A stretch of DNA of 64,000 bases, taken from Leishmania mexicana MHOM/GT/2001/U1103 (taxonomy: Eukaryota > Euglenozoa > Kinetoplastea > Trypanosomatida > Trypanosomatidae). The position numbers and the translations under genes are program-made. Below are positions 1-9,968 of the stretch, in pieces. Within the stretch, counting starts at the first letter, position 1. Each line of letters starts with the position of its first letter. Where the stretch lies: contig NC_018318.1 of NCBI RefSeq assembly GCF_000234665.1, positions 124,001 to 188,000 of the forward strand. Direction: 5' to 3'. Below the pieces are notes generated by a model. That model saw only the letters and a program-made list of their open reading frames with translations, was not told where the DNA came from and did no database searches.

Positions 1-1587
1 AGAAGGTCGTCGCCGACGTCGGTTCTCCCCTGCACTCTTCCCTTCAAGGTGTTTCTCCTTCACACCAGGCCCCGCCGCGTCACCCGTGAGAGAGGCTCAC
101 CCCCTTCCCTTCGCTTTCGTGCGCTTCATCAACGGAGCGCATGGGCACACACGTTGAACTGCATGCATCCTTGCTAGTCTACTCTTACCGCACGAGTGTG
201 TGCACGTGCTCTTTCCACTACGACTCGTGCCGCTGCGACCTCCCACTTCCCCTCACCCCTTTCCCGCACATTGTTTTGCGTTTTGCATACACGCCCAAAA
301 GCACATACCCACTCACTCACCAGCGTACCCCAGTGATGCGGCAGAAGCCGCCACCGTGGCGAAAACGCGGGAAGGGGGAGGGGGAGGGATGAGGCAAGAG
401 TGATGAAACCGTCTGTCACTCCCTTGAGCACCACCGCCTCCTCGTCTCCCCCCTCTGCCGTCTCCCTTCTCGTACGGTGAATTATGCCATGTCTGCGTCA
501 TTTTGAGCCTCCTCATCAACATCCTCATCGCTGCGTGCGAGTCCACCTCACCTCGGCGACGCCCCAGACACTGTCCCACCACACTCCTCCGTGCGCAAGA
601 GGCTGACAAAACACAAACAAGCAGCGCACGCTTGTATCGCAAGAGAGGTGTGCGGCGCGCATTACCCTCGTCCCATCTCTCTCGCCACGCTCTACCCAAC
701 GCATGCACGCACGCATGGACATGGACACAGCAGGACAAAGTCTTTTGTGACTTGTGCTGCGAAGCTGTTTATCTGTGTCTGTGCGTGTGTGTGCGTATGT
801 GTGTTGTCTGTCCATGACGGTACCCCCGTCCCGCCCCAAAGCGTGGCTTTCGGATCTCTTTCTGCCATCCATCCCGCTTTTTTTCTTCCCTGCCCTCCCC
901 TGCCATGCCGTTGATCGTACTGCCCCAGTTTCTACATCCGCAGCCGCTGCGGAGGAATCCTCGTGATGCCGTGGCACTATGCGCTTGGGCCTCTGTCTAC
1001 ATGGCTGGAAGAGAGACGCAGGGAGTTCCAGACGTGGTCGTTAACTACGTGTTCGTCACTTGTAGAAGGTATCACATCAGCGTCACGGCATCTCCCTCAC
1101 CCGGCACACACACACAAATGTTTTTCCTCGTGTCGTCTCCCCCCTGTCTCTCTGAGTCTGGTCTCCTGAGCGGCGCTGGTCCTCGTCCCTCTGCCGCGCG
1201 GTGGGCACTTTCCTTGCTTCGATTCCCTTCGTGTGCTGCTGCTGTCGCTGCTCACATGCACGTCTGCTCCATCCAAACACCGACATTCCGCCACGGCCTC
1301 TCATGTGCATCACCTGGCTCCCTCCTTGGGTGTGTCACCGTGTCTGGGAAAGGGAGAAGACGAGGGAGCGAGCAGGGCAGACGGGCACCGTCCCACCATC
1401 GCCACCACGCCGGTATGCGCCCTCTCCGTCACCCGTGCCTCGTCTCTGCCACATACACCCGCGCCTCGCCTTTCTTTTCCTTTTTGTTTGCTCGTTGCCC
1501 GCCATTTCCGCGACGTACATACACCCACATCATAACACCCTCACCATGGGGGGAGGGGGCCACGACGCACATAACCACACGCACAGT
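1..1587. other. intergenic region, no gene recognised
   Basis: No convincing coding sequence is seen. Reading frames here are short, rich in Pro, His and Cys, and change with no conserved motif. The DNA is pyrimidine-rich on the + strand with GT/CA stretches, as in untranslated and intergenic DNA of a + strand transcription unit. It presumably holds the 3' UTR of a gene lying before the window and the 5' edge of the first repeat unit. Confidence 0.6.
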
Positions 1588-2168
1588 GCGTGGCATCTCG
1601 GGACCCAGTGCCCCCACTCTCTCTCGATGTGTGGGGGCCAAGCAGCACCCCACCCTCTAGCCCTGCCCAATGCGGGAGCCCGCCTCTGGTCGTGACAGGG
1701 ACGAGCGCCCACGCCGTAGGGAAAGGCCAGAGCGACGCGTCGCCGCTGACGTCGGCGGTCAGGTCCTGGACGGCGCTGCGTCGGTGCGACCCGCGGCCGT
1801 GAGCACGCTTGCGCGATGCGTATGACGGGTGCAGCGTGTCAGCGTGACCCGAACGTACCCCACACCCGGCCCTCGCACTGCCCTGCTGGTGCTGGGGAGC
1901 CCGAGCCACCCCGAGGAGGATGCCGCACGTGGCGACCTGGCTAACGGGTGGAGCCGCTGTGAGGCGACCTGCGGGGCTGGCGGTGGGTGGGGTATGAGGC
2001 AGGTGTGTGTGTGTGTGTGCTCAGGTGACGGGGTCTGCGCACAGCGGTAGCGGCGTGCCTGCCGCTGCTTCGGATCACGCGCCTGAGGTCTGTGCCAGGG
2101 CCCGGGCCAGGGGGAGGGTAGAGTGCTGTGTAACTCGCGCTCTACGTCAAAAAATGGTCGCGTTGAAT
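1588..2168 (+). mobile_element. SIDER-like retroposon, copy 1
   Basis: A non-coding repeat that starts with GCGTGGCATCTCGGGACCC and ends near an A-rich stretch at about 2150. It contains a GT microsatellite near 2003-2020. The same element recurs at 4750, 7934, 11235, 40462 and, inverted, at 32694. It encodes nothing. Copy number, size and dispersal fit the short interspersed degenerate retroposons (SIDERs) known from Leishmania, which usually lie in 3' UTRs and can affect mRNA stability. The SIDER assignment is an inference, since I cannot align to the family consensus. Confidence 0.7.
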
Positions 2169-2603
2169 GAAATCTAAAACGAGGTGTGAACACCGGTGCC
2201 CCACACCCGTGAGAGGAGGGGACCGCGCGTGTGTGCATGTGCTGCTGTGCGCCTCTGCGTGCCGGTGCATTGCGCTTGTGGGCAGCCATCCACGTTCCCC
2301 ACACCGCCATCTGATGGTCTGTCTCGCGTCGTCCCTCCACCTACGTCGCTCCCTTCCGCCACCCACCGCCTCCTACGCATCTCCATGCACTATGGCGAAC
2401 GCACACACGCAGACACGCCTACCTTAGCATACCTGTCCCCCACTCTCTAGCACCTTCCCTTCATTAGCCTCCCACCCCTACCCACCGCTCAGGTCTCTCA
2501 GCATTGTCACCGCCAAGCGTCCCCCATCCCTTTTCCCCATTGCCCCATATCCCNCCTCCCCTCCCCACGGCTCCCTGTCGTACTGCTCGCCGACACATAC
2601 GTA

Positions 2604-2605
2604 AG
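2604..2605 (+). promoter_or_regulatory. candidate spliced-leader acceptor AG for MATH copy 1
   Basis: This is the first AG after a long C/T-rich tract (about 2520-2585), and it lies 85 nt before the chosen ATG at 2690. The matching positions in the other units are 5650-5651 and 8950-8951. Trypanosomatid mRNAs are trans-spliced at the first AG after a polypyrimidine tract. This placement also argues against the far upstream in-frame ATG at 2504. Confidence 0.4.
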
Positions 2606-2689
2606 CATACAATAATACACCTCCGCGCCATCCTTCGCACACGCCACCAGTGCCCACGCGCAGCATACACGGTACGCACCTGCGGAGCG

Positions 2690-3622
2690 ATGGGTCTCCT
2701 TGGCAAGGAACGCCCCGGCTCCTTCAAGGCCACAGACGCCTCTGGGCGGCGTTTTCTCTGGAGGATCGATAAATTCTCGCAGTACGCGCTTGACGTGACT
2801 CTCGACAGCGAGAACGTCACTTGCTTCACCAAAGTAAAATTTCACCTGCACTTGACAATGCGCCCCTGCGGTGCCGTCGGCGTCTACATCCATTACAAGA
2901 AGCCGCCGATCCCGAAGTACTCGTACTACTTAACGAACTCGAAGTGTGAGGGGACGCGCCAGCACACGGCCCACAGCCTCCCCGATGGTGTGGAGCGCTG
3001 CGGTCACTGGAACGTGTGCAGCCACAGCGACTTGAAGGGGTTCCTCGGGGAGGATGACACGCTGTTTGTGCATTTTTGCTTCGACGAGGACACCCTCATT
3101 GTGAAACAGCTCGGGCAGAGTAATATCTCGGTCAGGTGGTCGATTCCAAAGTTGGAGGCGAAGAACCTGTCTCCCTACTCCTCACGCGGCTTTTTTGTGG
3201 GCGACACATTGGTCGTGGCCCGCCTCGACGCCAAGCACAAAGATGATTACACGGGACTCAAGTACAGCCACGACGACGTGGCCACATACATCATCTTTGT
3301 CTTCTGCCGCAAAGGCAATCTCCCGCCACACAGCATCGAGCTCGTGGACTCCTCCGGCAACGCCTACTATCAGCTGGAGAAGAAGGATGAGGAGTCGACG
3401 CTGACGGCACTGGTGGACCGGGACGTGGTTGAGGAGAACATCGGGAGTGGCGGTGTCCTCCTCGTTAGGATCACCTTCTTAACTGCCACAAACCCCTTGG
3501 ATTTGCTGAACACGGTTAGCGATCTCGGCAGCGCAGAGGGTGGGCGGAAGGGCAGCGCCATCGAGGATCGCACCGTTGACTTCGACGCTAAAACGGATCT
3601 GTGCTCCGTCACGGAGGACTAG
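2690..3622 (+). CDS. tandem MATH-domain protein, copy 1
   Basis: A 310-residue protein with no signal peptide or membrane segment. It appears to hold two MATH (meprin and TRAF homology) folds. The first runs from FLWRIDKFS (residues 22-30) to HWNVCSHSDLKGFLGEDDTL (106-125), matching the family pattern of a W-I start and a 'SDL..FL..DTL' strand near the end. The second runs from ISVRWSIPKLE (146-156) to about residue 267. MATH domains are protein-protein interaction modules that bind short peptides, so an adaptor role is likely; the partner is unknown. The frame is open from 2504, but the start at 2690 is preferred because it is identical in all copies, precedes the conserved part, and follows the splice-acceptor candidate. 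Copy 1 shares its patches at residues 88-102, 226-239 and 296-310 with copy 3, but its 166-180 patch with copy 2. The MATH call is by motif only. Confidence 0.75.
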   Translation: MGLLGKERPGSFKATDASGRRFLWRIDKFSQYALDVTLDSENVTCFTKVKFHLHLTMRPCGAVGVYIHYKKPPIPKYSYYLTNSKCEGTRQHTAHSLPDGVERCGHWNVCSHSDLKGFLGEDDTLFVHFCFDEDTLIVKQLGQSNISVRWSIPKLEAKNLSPYSSRGFFVGDTLVVARLDAKHKDDYTGLKYSHDDVATYIIFVFCRKGNLPPHSIELVDSSGNAYYQLEKKDEESTLTALVDRDVVEENIGSGGVLLVRITFLTATNPLDLLNTVSDLGSAEGGRKGSAIEDRTVDFDAKTDLCSVTED

Positions 3623-4649
3623 AGAGCGAGGTGAACGCATGGCGGGGCAGGGGAGCTCTTGCGTGTCGGTGCGTGCGTTCAGTCAACGCGACAGCCTTGT
3701 GTTCTTCTTCCCTGTCTGCCTGTGCGTGCACTGGGGTGCACCTGCGTGTACAGGTTCTGATTGACGTGCACTCATACGCTCACCATTCGTGGCTTGGATG
3801 GATATAGCCAATGGCGGAGGAGACGGGTGGAGCTTAACGAATGCTCCGCAGCCGTAGAGAACTGAAAAGGGGGCTCTCGGATCGCAGCAACGACCAGCGG
3901 AAAGGGGGGAAGAAGGCCATCGGCACTCGAGCCCACCGACTATGTCTCGCCCCTCCGGTGCTCCCACCTCATCCTGTTGCTGCCTCTGTGCTCTTTCTCT
4001 TTTCACTGCCTTCGGACTTTTCATGCGGTGTTTGCTTGGCCTCCCCCGCTGCTGCTCTACTCCTGTCATCGTCGCTGCGTGGCCTCGCCGCATTGATGTC
4101 TATCGCCCTCCCCTCTCTCTCGCATCCCTCCCCTCCGCCTGCGGCTCGCTCTTCGCGTGTGCCCGTCTGTTCTCCTTGTCGGGTCACTTTGTCCTCTCTC
4201 TTTTCCCTCGGCGCTCCCCTCCCCCCCTTCTCCTAGCTCTCTCGCTTGCTTTGCTTCCTCGTGTCTTCTTGCTATCATTGTTTTCCCTGCACCCATCCCA
4301 CCCCCACCCCCGCGGTGCCGCACAGACACACGCACACGCCAGGCAGCACCGCTACTCCTCCCTCTACGCACCTCCTCTCTGTTTCTCCTTTTGCCTTTTA
4401 TTTGGGCTGCAGAAGCACCTCCACCGCAACGCAGTCTGTCGCCACACCGTGTGCCGCCCGCGTGAGGTACGTTACCCCTTCCACTCCTCCCCTGATCTTC
4501 TCCCCCCCCTCCCCGACTCTGGTGAGTGCCTGCGTGCCCGCATTCACGCTGAGCTGCAGCGCCTGTAGAGTGCGCGAAGACATGCCCCTTGTACTCTTCC
4601 CTGCTTTCTCCATTGNGCGCCATGCCCTCTCATCTATCTTCCCTTCCTT
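3623..4649 (+). other. intergenic/3' UTR part of repeat unit 1
   Basis: No gene seen. The sequence is pyrimidine-rich and almost identical to 6669-7695 and 9969-10996. The open frames in it (131 and 208 codons) are present in all three copies only because the DNA is duplicated. They are rich in Ser, Pro, Leu and Arg and look like translated C/T tracts. Confidence 0.6.
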
Positions 4650-4749
4650 NNNNNNNNNNNNNNNNNNNNNNNNNNNNNNNNNNNNNNNNNNNNNNNNNNN
4701 NNNNNNNNNNNNNNNNNNNNNNNNNNNNNNNNNNNNNNNNNNNNNNNNN
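4650..4749. other. assembly gap (100 N)
   Basis: Exactly 100 Ns, a conventional placeholder for a gap of unknown size. Comparison with unit 2 (7696-8049) shows that about 354 bp are missing if no further unit is hidden here. Whole extra copies of the 3.3 kb unit could also be collapsed into this gap. Confidence 0.95.
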
Positions 4750-5214
4750 AGCGCCCACGCCGTAGGGAAAGGCCAGAGCGACGCGTCGCCGCTGAGTCNC
4801 GGGGTCAGGTCCTGGACGGCGCTGCGTCGGTGCGACCCGCGGCCGTGAGCACGCTTGCGCGATGCGTATGACGGGTGCAGCGTGTCAGCGTGACCCGAAC
4901 GTACCCCACACCCGGCCCTCGCACTGCCCTGCTGGTGCTGGGGAGCCCGAGCCACCCCGAGGAGGATGCCGCACGTGGCGACCTGGCTAACGGGTGGAGC
5001 CGCTGTGAGGCGACCTGCGGGGCTGGCGGTGGGTGGGGTATGAGGCAGGTGTGTGTGTGTGTGTGCTCAGGTGACGGGGTCTGCGCAGGGCGGTAGCGGC
5101 GTGCCTGCCGCTGCTTCGGGGAACGCGCCTGAGGTCTGTGCCAGGGCCCGGGCCAGGGGGAGGGTAGAGTGCTGTGTAACTCGCGCTCTACGTCAAAAAA
5201 TGGTCGGGAGGAAT
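4750..5214 (+). mobile_element. SIDER-like retroposon, copy 2 (5' end lost in gap)
   Basis: Begins 116 bp into the element as compared with copy 1, because the gap removes its start. It differs from the other array copies by small clustered changes (near 4791-4802, 5088, 5119 and 5206), probably partly sequencing error at a contig edge. Confidence 0.7.
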
Positions 5215-5735
5215 GAAATCTAAAACGAGGTGTGAACACCGGTGCCCCACACCCGTGAGAGGAGGGGACCGCGCGTGTGTGCATGTGCTGCTGTGCGCCT
5301 CTGCGTGCCGGTGCATTGCGCTTGTGGGCAGCCATCCACGTTCCCCACACCGCCATCTGATGGTCTGTCTCGCGTCGTCCCTCCACCTACGTCGCTCCCT
5401 TCCGCCACCCACCGCCTCCTACGCATCTCCATGCACTATGGCGAACGCAAACAGGCAGACACGCCTACCTTAGCATACCTGTCCCCCACTCTCTAGCACC
5501 TTCCCTTCATTAGCCTCCCACCCCTACCCACCGCTCAGGTCTCTCAGCATTGTCACCGCCAAGCGTCCCCCATCCCTTTTCCCCATTGCCCCATATCCCC
5601 CCTCCCCTCCCCACGGCTCCCTGTCGTACTGCTCGCCGACACATACGTAAGCATACAATAATACACCTCCGCGCCATCCTTCGCACACGCCACCAGTGCC
5701 CACGCGCAGCATACACGGTACGCACCTGCGGAGCG

Positions 5736-6668
5736 ATGGGTCTCCTTGGCAAGGAACGCGCCGGCTCCTTCAAGGCCACAGACGCCTCTGGGCGGCGTTT
5801 TCTCTGGAGGATCGATAAATTCTCGCAGTACGCGCTTGACGTGACTCTCGACAGCGAGAACGTCACTTGCTTCACCAAAGTAAAATTTCACCTGCACATC
5901 GCCCTAGGCACTGGCGGTGCCGTCGGCGTCTACATCCATTACAAGAAGCCGCCGATCCCGAAGTACTCGTACTACTTAACGAACTCGAAGTGTGAAGAGA
6001 TGCGCCAGCACACGGCCCACACGATCCCCGAGGATTCCGAGCGCTGCGGTCACTGGAACGTGTGCAGCCACAGCGACTTGAAGGGGTTCCTCGGGGAGGA
6101 TGACACGCTGTTTGTGCATTTTTGCTTCGACGAGGACACCCTCATTGTGAAACAGCTCGGGCAGAGTAATATCTCGGTCAGGTGGTCGATTCCAAAGTTG
6201 GAGGCGAAGAACCTGTCTCCCTACTCCTCACGCGGCTTTTTTGTGGGCGACACATTGGTCGTGGCACGCCTCGACGTCAAGCACAAAGATGATTACACGG
6301 GACTCAAGTACAGCCACGACGACGTGGCCACATACATCATCTTTGTCTTCTGCCGCAAAGGCAATATCCCGCCACACAGCATCGAGCTCGTGGACTCCTC
6401 CGGCAACGCCTACCATCGCCTAGAAAGGATGGGTGAAAACTTGGCGCTCCCGGCACTGGTGGACCGCGACGTGGTTCAGGAGAACATCGGGAGTGGCGGT
6501 GTCCTCCTTGTTAGGATCACCTTTTTTGTTAGTAAAAACCCCTTGGATTTGCTGAACACGGTTAGCGATCTCGGCAGCGCAGAGGGTGGGCGGAAGGGCA
6601 GCGCCATCGAGGATCGCACGATCGAAGTGGGCAACAAGAGGGAAGTGTACGCCGTTGCGGACGACTAG
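5736..6668 (+). CDS. tandem MATH-domain protein, copy 2 (most divergent)
   Basis: 310 residues with the same two MATH-like domains as copy 1. The DNA is identical to copy 1 over long stretches but replaced in patches: residues 55-60 (IALGTG), 88-90 and 96-102 (TIPEDSE), 226-239 (YHRLERMGENLALP), 264-267 and the last 15 residues (TIEVGNK...). In each patch nearly every codon differs, while synonymous and flanking DNA is unchanged. It shares the 166-180 patch (GFFVGDTLVVARL) with copy 1, with one A to V change at residue 181. The start is chosen as in copy 1. The pattern suggests different binding partners for otherwise identical adaptors, which is an inference. Confidence 0.75.
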   Translation: MGLLGKERAGSFKATDASGRRFLWRIDKFSQYALDVTLDSENVTCFTKVKFHLHIALGTGGAVGVYIHYKKPPIPKYSYYLTNSKCEEMRQHTAHTIPEDSERCGHWNVCSHSDLKGFLGEDDTLFVHFCFDEDTLIVKQLGQSNISVRWSIPKLEAKNLSPYSSRGFFVGDTLVVARLDVKHKDDYTGLKYSHDDVATYIIFVFCRKGNIPPHSIELVDSSGNAYHRLERMGENLALPALVDRDVVQENIGSGGVLLVRITFFVSKNPLDLLNTVSDLGSAEGGRKGSAIEDRTIEVGNKREVYAVADD

Positions 6669-7933
6669 AGAGCGAGGTGAACGCATGGCGGGGCAGGGGA
6701 GCTCTTGCGTGTCGGTGCGTGCGTTCAGTCAACGCGACAGCCTTGTGTTCTTCTTCCCTGTCTGCCTGTGCGTGCACTGGGGTGCACCTGCGTGTACAGG
6801 TTCTGATTGACGTGCACTCATACGCTCACCATTCGTGGCTTGGATGGATATAGCCAATGGCGGAGGAGACGGGTGGAGCTTAACGAATGCTCCGCAGCCG
6901 TAGAGAACTGAAAAGGGGGCTCTCGGATCGCAGCAACGACCAGCGGAAAGGGGGGAAGAAGGCCATCGGCACTGGAGCCCACCGACTATGTCTCGCCCCT
7001 CCGGTGCTCCCACCTCATCCTGTTGCTGCCTCTGTGCTCTTTCTCTTTTCACTGCCTTCGGACTTTTCATGCGGTGTTTGCTTGGCCTCCCCCGCTGCTG
7101 CTCTACTCCTGTCATCGTCGCTGCGTGGCCTCGCCGCATTGATGTCTATCGCCCTCCCCTCTCTCTCGCATCCCTCCCCTCCGCCTGCGGCTCGCTCTTC
7201 GCGTGTGCCCGTCTGTTCTCCTTGTCGGGTCACTTTGTCCTCTCTCTTTTCCCTCGGCGCTCCCCTCCCCCCCTTCTCCTAGCTCTCTCGCTTGCTTTGC
7301 TTCCTCGTGTCTTCTTGCTATCATTGTTTTCCCTGCACCCATCCCACCCCCACCCCCGCGGTGCCGCACAGACACACGCACACGCCAGGCAGCACCGCTA
7401 CTCCTCCCTCTACGCACCTCCTCTCTGTTTCTCCTTTTGCCTTTTATTTGGGCTGCAGAAGCACCTCCACCGCAACGCAGTCTGTCGCCACACCGTGTGC
7501 CGCCCGCGTGAGGTACGTTACCCCTTCCACTCCTCCCCTGATCTTCTCCCCCCCCTCCCCGACTCTGGTGAGTGCCTGCGTGCCCGCATTCACGCTGAGC
7601 TGCAGCGCCTGTAGAGTGCGCGAAGACATGCCCCTTGTACTCTTCCCTGCTTTCTCCATTGGGCGCCATGCCCTCTCATCTATCTTCCCTTCCTTGGTTT
7701 GCTGTTACTCTACAACAGGGCGCCGATAAGCCGTCTGAGTCACCATGGCACACGAGGAGGGGGGCTCACCTCCACCGCCTCGCCTCGGCCCTCCGCTCCC
7801 CTGCTCTCCCGTGCCTCTCCCCCCCACACCATCTATTCGCGTCTCCATGCACACTGCGTTTGTTCTTTACTGTTTGCTGGTTTACTTTTCGTGTGTTCTT
7901 CTCCCGAGTGAGTGGGGGTACACAAACCCCAGC
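6669..7933 (+). other. intergenic/3' UTR part of repeat unit 2
   Basis: No gene seen. C/T-rich sequence identical in unit 3 except for a few bases, for instance one extra C at about 10851-10857. It includes 7696-8049, the part missing from unit 1. Confidence 0.6.
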
Positions 7934-8514
7934 GCGTGGCACCTCGGGACCCAGTGCCCCCACTCTCTCTCGATGTGTGGGGGCCAAGCAGCACCCCACC
8001 CTCTAGCCCTGCCCAATGCGGGAGCCCGCCTCTGGTCGTGACAGGGACGAGCGCCCACGCCGTAGGGAAAGGCCAGAGCGACGCGTCGCCGCTGACGTCG
8101 GCGGTCAGGTCCTGGACGGCGCTGCGTCGGTGCGACCCGCGGCCGTGAGCACGCTTGCGCGATGCGTATGACGGGTGCAGCGTGTCAGCGTGACCCGAAC
8201 GTACCCCACACCCGGCCCTCGCACTGCCCTGCTGGTGCTGGGGAGCCCGAGCCACCCCGAGGAGGATGCCGCACGTGGCGACCTGGCTAACGGGTGGAGC
8301 CGCTGTGAGGCGACCTGCGGGGCTGGCGGTGGGTGGGGTATGAGGCAGGTGTGTGTGTGTGTGTGCTCAGGTGACGGGGTCTGCGCACAGCGGTAGCGGC
8401 GTGCCTGCCGCTGCTTCGGATCACGCGCCTGAGGTCTGTGCCAGGGCCCGGGCCAGGGGGAGGGTAGAGTGCTGTGTAACTCGCGCTCTACGTCAAAAAA
8501 TGGTCGCGTTGAAT
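7934..8514 (+). mobile_element. SIDER-like retroposon, copy 3
   Basis: Full-length array copy, nearly identical to copy 1. It marks the boundary between units 2 and 3. Confidence 0.7.
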
Positions 8515-9035
8515 GAAATCTAAAACGAGGTGTGAACACCGGTGCCCCACACCCGTGAGAGGAGGGGACCGCGCGTGTGTGCATGTGCTGCTGTGCGCCT
8601 CTGCGTGCCGGTGCATTGCGCTTGTGGGCAGCCATCCACGTTCCCCACACCGCCATCTGATGGTCTGTCTCGCGTCGTCCCTCCACCTACGTCGCTCCCT
8701 TCCGCCACCCACCGCCTCCTACGCATCTCCATGCACTATGGCGAACGCACACACGCAGACACGCCTACCTTAGCATACCTGTCCCCCACTCTCTAGCACC
8801 TTCCCTTCATTAGCCTCCCACCCCTACCCACCGCTCAGGTCTCTCAGCATTGTCACCGCCAAGCGTCCCCCATCCCTTTTCCCCATTGCCCCATATCCCC
8901 CCTCCCCTCCCCACGGCTCCCTGTCGTACTGCTCGCCGACACATACGTAAGCATACAATAATACACCTCCGCGCCATCCTTCGCACACGCCACCAGTGCC
9001 CACGCGCAGCATACACGGTACGCACCTGCGGAGCG

Positions 9036-9968
9036 ATGGGTCTCCTTGGCAAGGAACGCCCCGGCTCCTTCAAGGCCACAGACGCCTCTGGGCGGCGTTT
9101 TCTCTGGAGGATCGATAAATTCTCGCAGTACGCGCTTGACGTGACTCTCGACAGCGAGAACGTCACTTGCTTCACCAAAGTAAAATTTCACCTGCACTTG
9201 ACACTGTGCCTCTGCGGTGCCGTCGGCGTCTACATCCATTACAAGAAGCCGCCGATCCCGAAGTACTCGTACTACTTAACGAACTCGAAGTGTGAGGGGA
9301 CGCGCCAGCACACGGCCCACAGCCTCCCCGATGGTGTGGAGCGCTGCGGTCACTGGAACGTGTGCAGCCACAGCGACTTGAAGGGGTTCCTCGGGGAGGA
9401 TGACACGCTGTTTGTGCATTTTTGCTTCGACGAGGACACCCTCATTGTGAAACAGCTCGGGCAGAGTAATATCTCGGTCAGGTGGTCGATTCCAAAGTTG
9501 GAGGCGAAGAACCTGTCTCCCTACTCCTCACGCAGTTTCTGTGTGGGCGACGCCGTGCTGATCGCCCAGATCGACGCCAAGCACAAAGATGATTACACGG
9601 GACTCAAGTACAGCCACGACGACGTGGCCACATACATCATCTTTGTCTTCTGCCGCAAAGGCAATCTCCCGCCACACAGCATCGAGCTCGTGGACTCCTC
9701 CGGCAACGCCTACTATCAGCTGGAGAAGAAGGATGAGGAGTCGACGCTGACGGCACTGGTGGACCGGGACGTGGTTGAGGAGAACATCGGGAGTGGCGGT
9801 GTCCTCCTCGTTAGGATCACCTTCTTAACTGCCACAAACCCCTTGGATTTGCTGAACACGGTTAGCGATCTCGGCAGCGCAGAGGGTGGGCGGAAGGGCA
9901 GCGCCATCGAGGATCGCACCGTTGACTTCGACGCTAAAACGGATCTGTGCTCCGTCACGGAGGACTAG
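9036..9968 (+). CDS. tandem MATH-domain protein, copy 3
   Basis: 310 residues, two MATH-like domains. It matches copy 1 in most patches (88-102, 210, 226-239, 264-267, 296-310) but has its own residues 56-59 (TLCL). It also has its own 167-179 patch (SFCVGDAVLIAQI), where copies 1 and 2 agree with each other. No single duplication tree explains this sharing; patchwise conversion between copies would. Start chosen as for copy 1, with the same candidate splice acceptor at 8950-8951. Family assignment is by motif only. Confidence 0.75.
   Translation: MGLLGKERPGSFKATDASGRRFLWRIDKFSQYALDVTLDSENVTCFTKVKFHLHLTLCLCGAVGVYIHYKKPPIPKYSYYLTNSKCEGTRQHTAHSLPDGVERCGHWNVCSHSDLKGFLGEDDTLFVHFCFDEDTLIVKQLGQSNISVRWSIPKLEAKNLSPYSSRSFCVGDAVLIAQIDAKHKDDYTGLKYSHDDVATYIIFVFCRKGNLPPHSIELVDSSGNAYYQLEKKDEESTLTALVDRDVVEENIGSGGVLLVRITFLTATNPLDLLNTVSDLGSAEGGRKGSAIEDRTVDFDAKTDLCSVTED

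Larger units (their letters stand above)
1588..4749 (+). repeat. tandem repeat unit 1 (SIDER-like element plus MATH gene), ends in an assembly gap
   Basis: First of three tandem units. It begins with the SIDER-like element and carries MATH gene copy 1. By comparison with units 2 and 3 (unit 3 measures 3301 bp from one SIDER-like start to the next), about 354 bp that should lie after position 4649 are replaced by 100 Ns. Outside the variable patches of the gene the sequence is nearly identical to units 2 and 3. Isolated Ns at 2554, 4616 and 4799 show that base calls near the contig ends are poor. Confidence 0.9.
4750..7933 (+). repeat. tandem repeat unit 2
   Basis: Second 3.3 kb unit, carrying MATH gene copy 2. 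Its first 116 bp are in the gap. The 3' part (7696-7933), absent from unit 1, shows what the gap replaced. Confidence 0.9.

Noticed and set aside
905..1660. 251-codon + strand open frame
   Set aside because: Cys, Pro, Ser and His-rich translation of C/T and CA tracts, no conserved motif; it also overlaps the start of a SIDER-like element.
1990..2025. CRISPR-like regularity of GT/CA stretches
   Set aside because: Simple dinucleotide microsatellites in a eukaryotic genome, without spacer structure.
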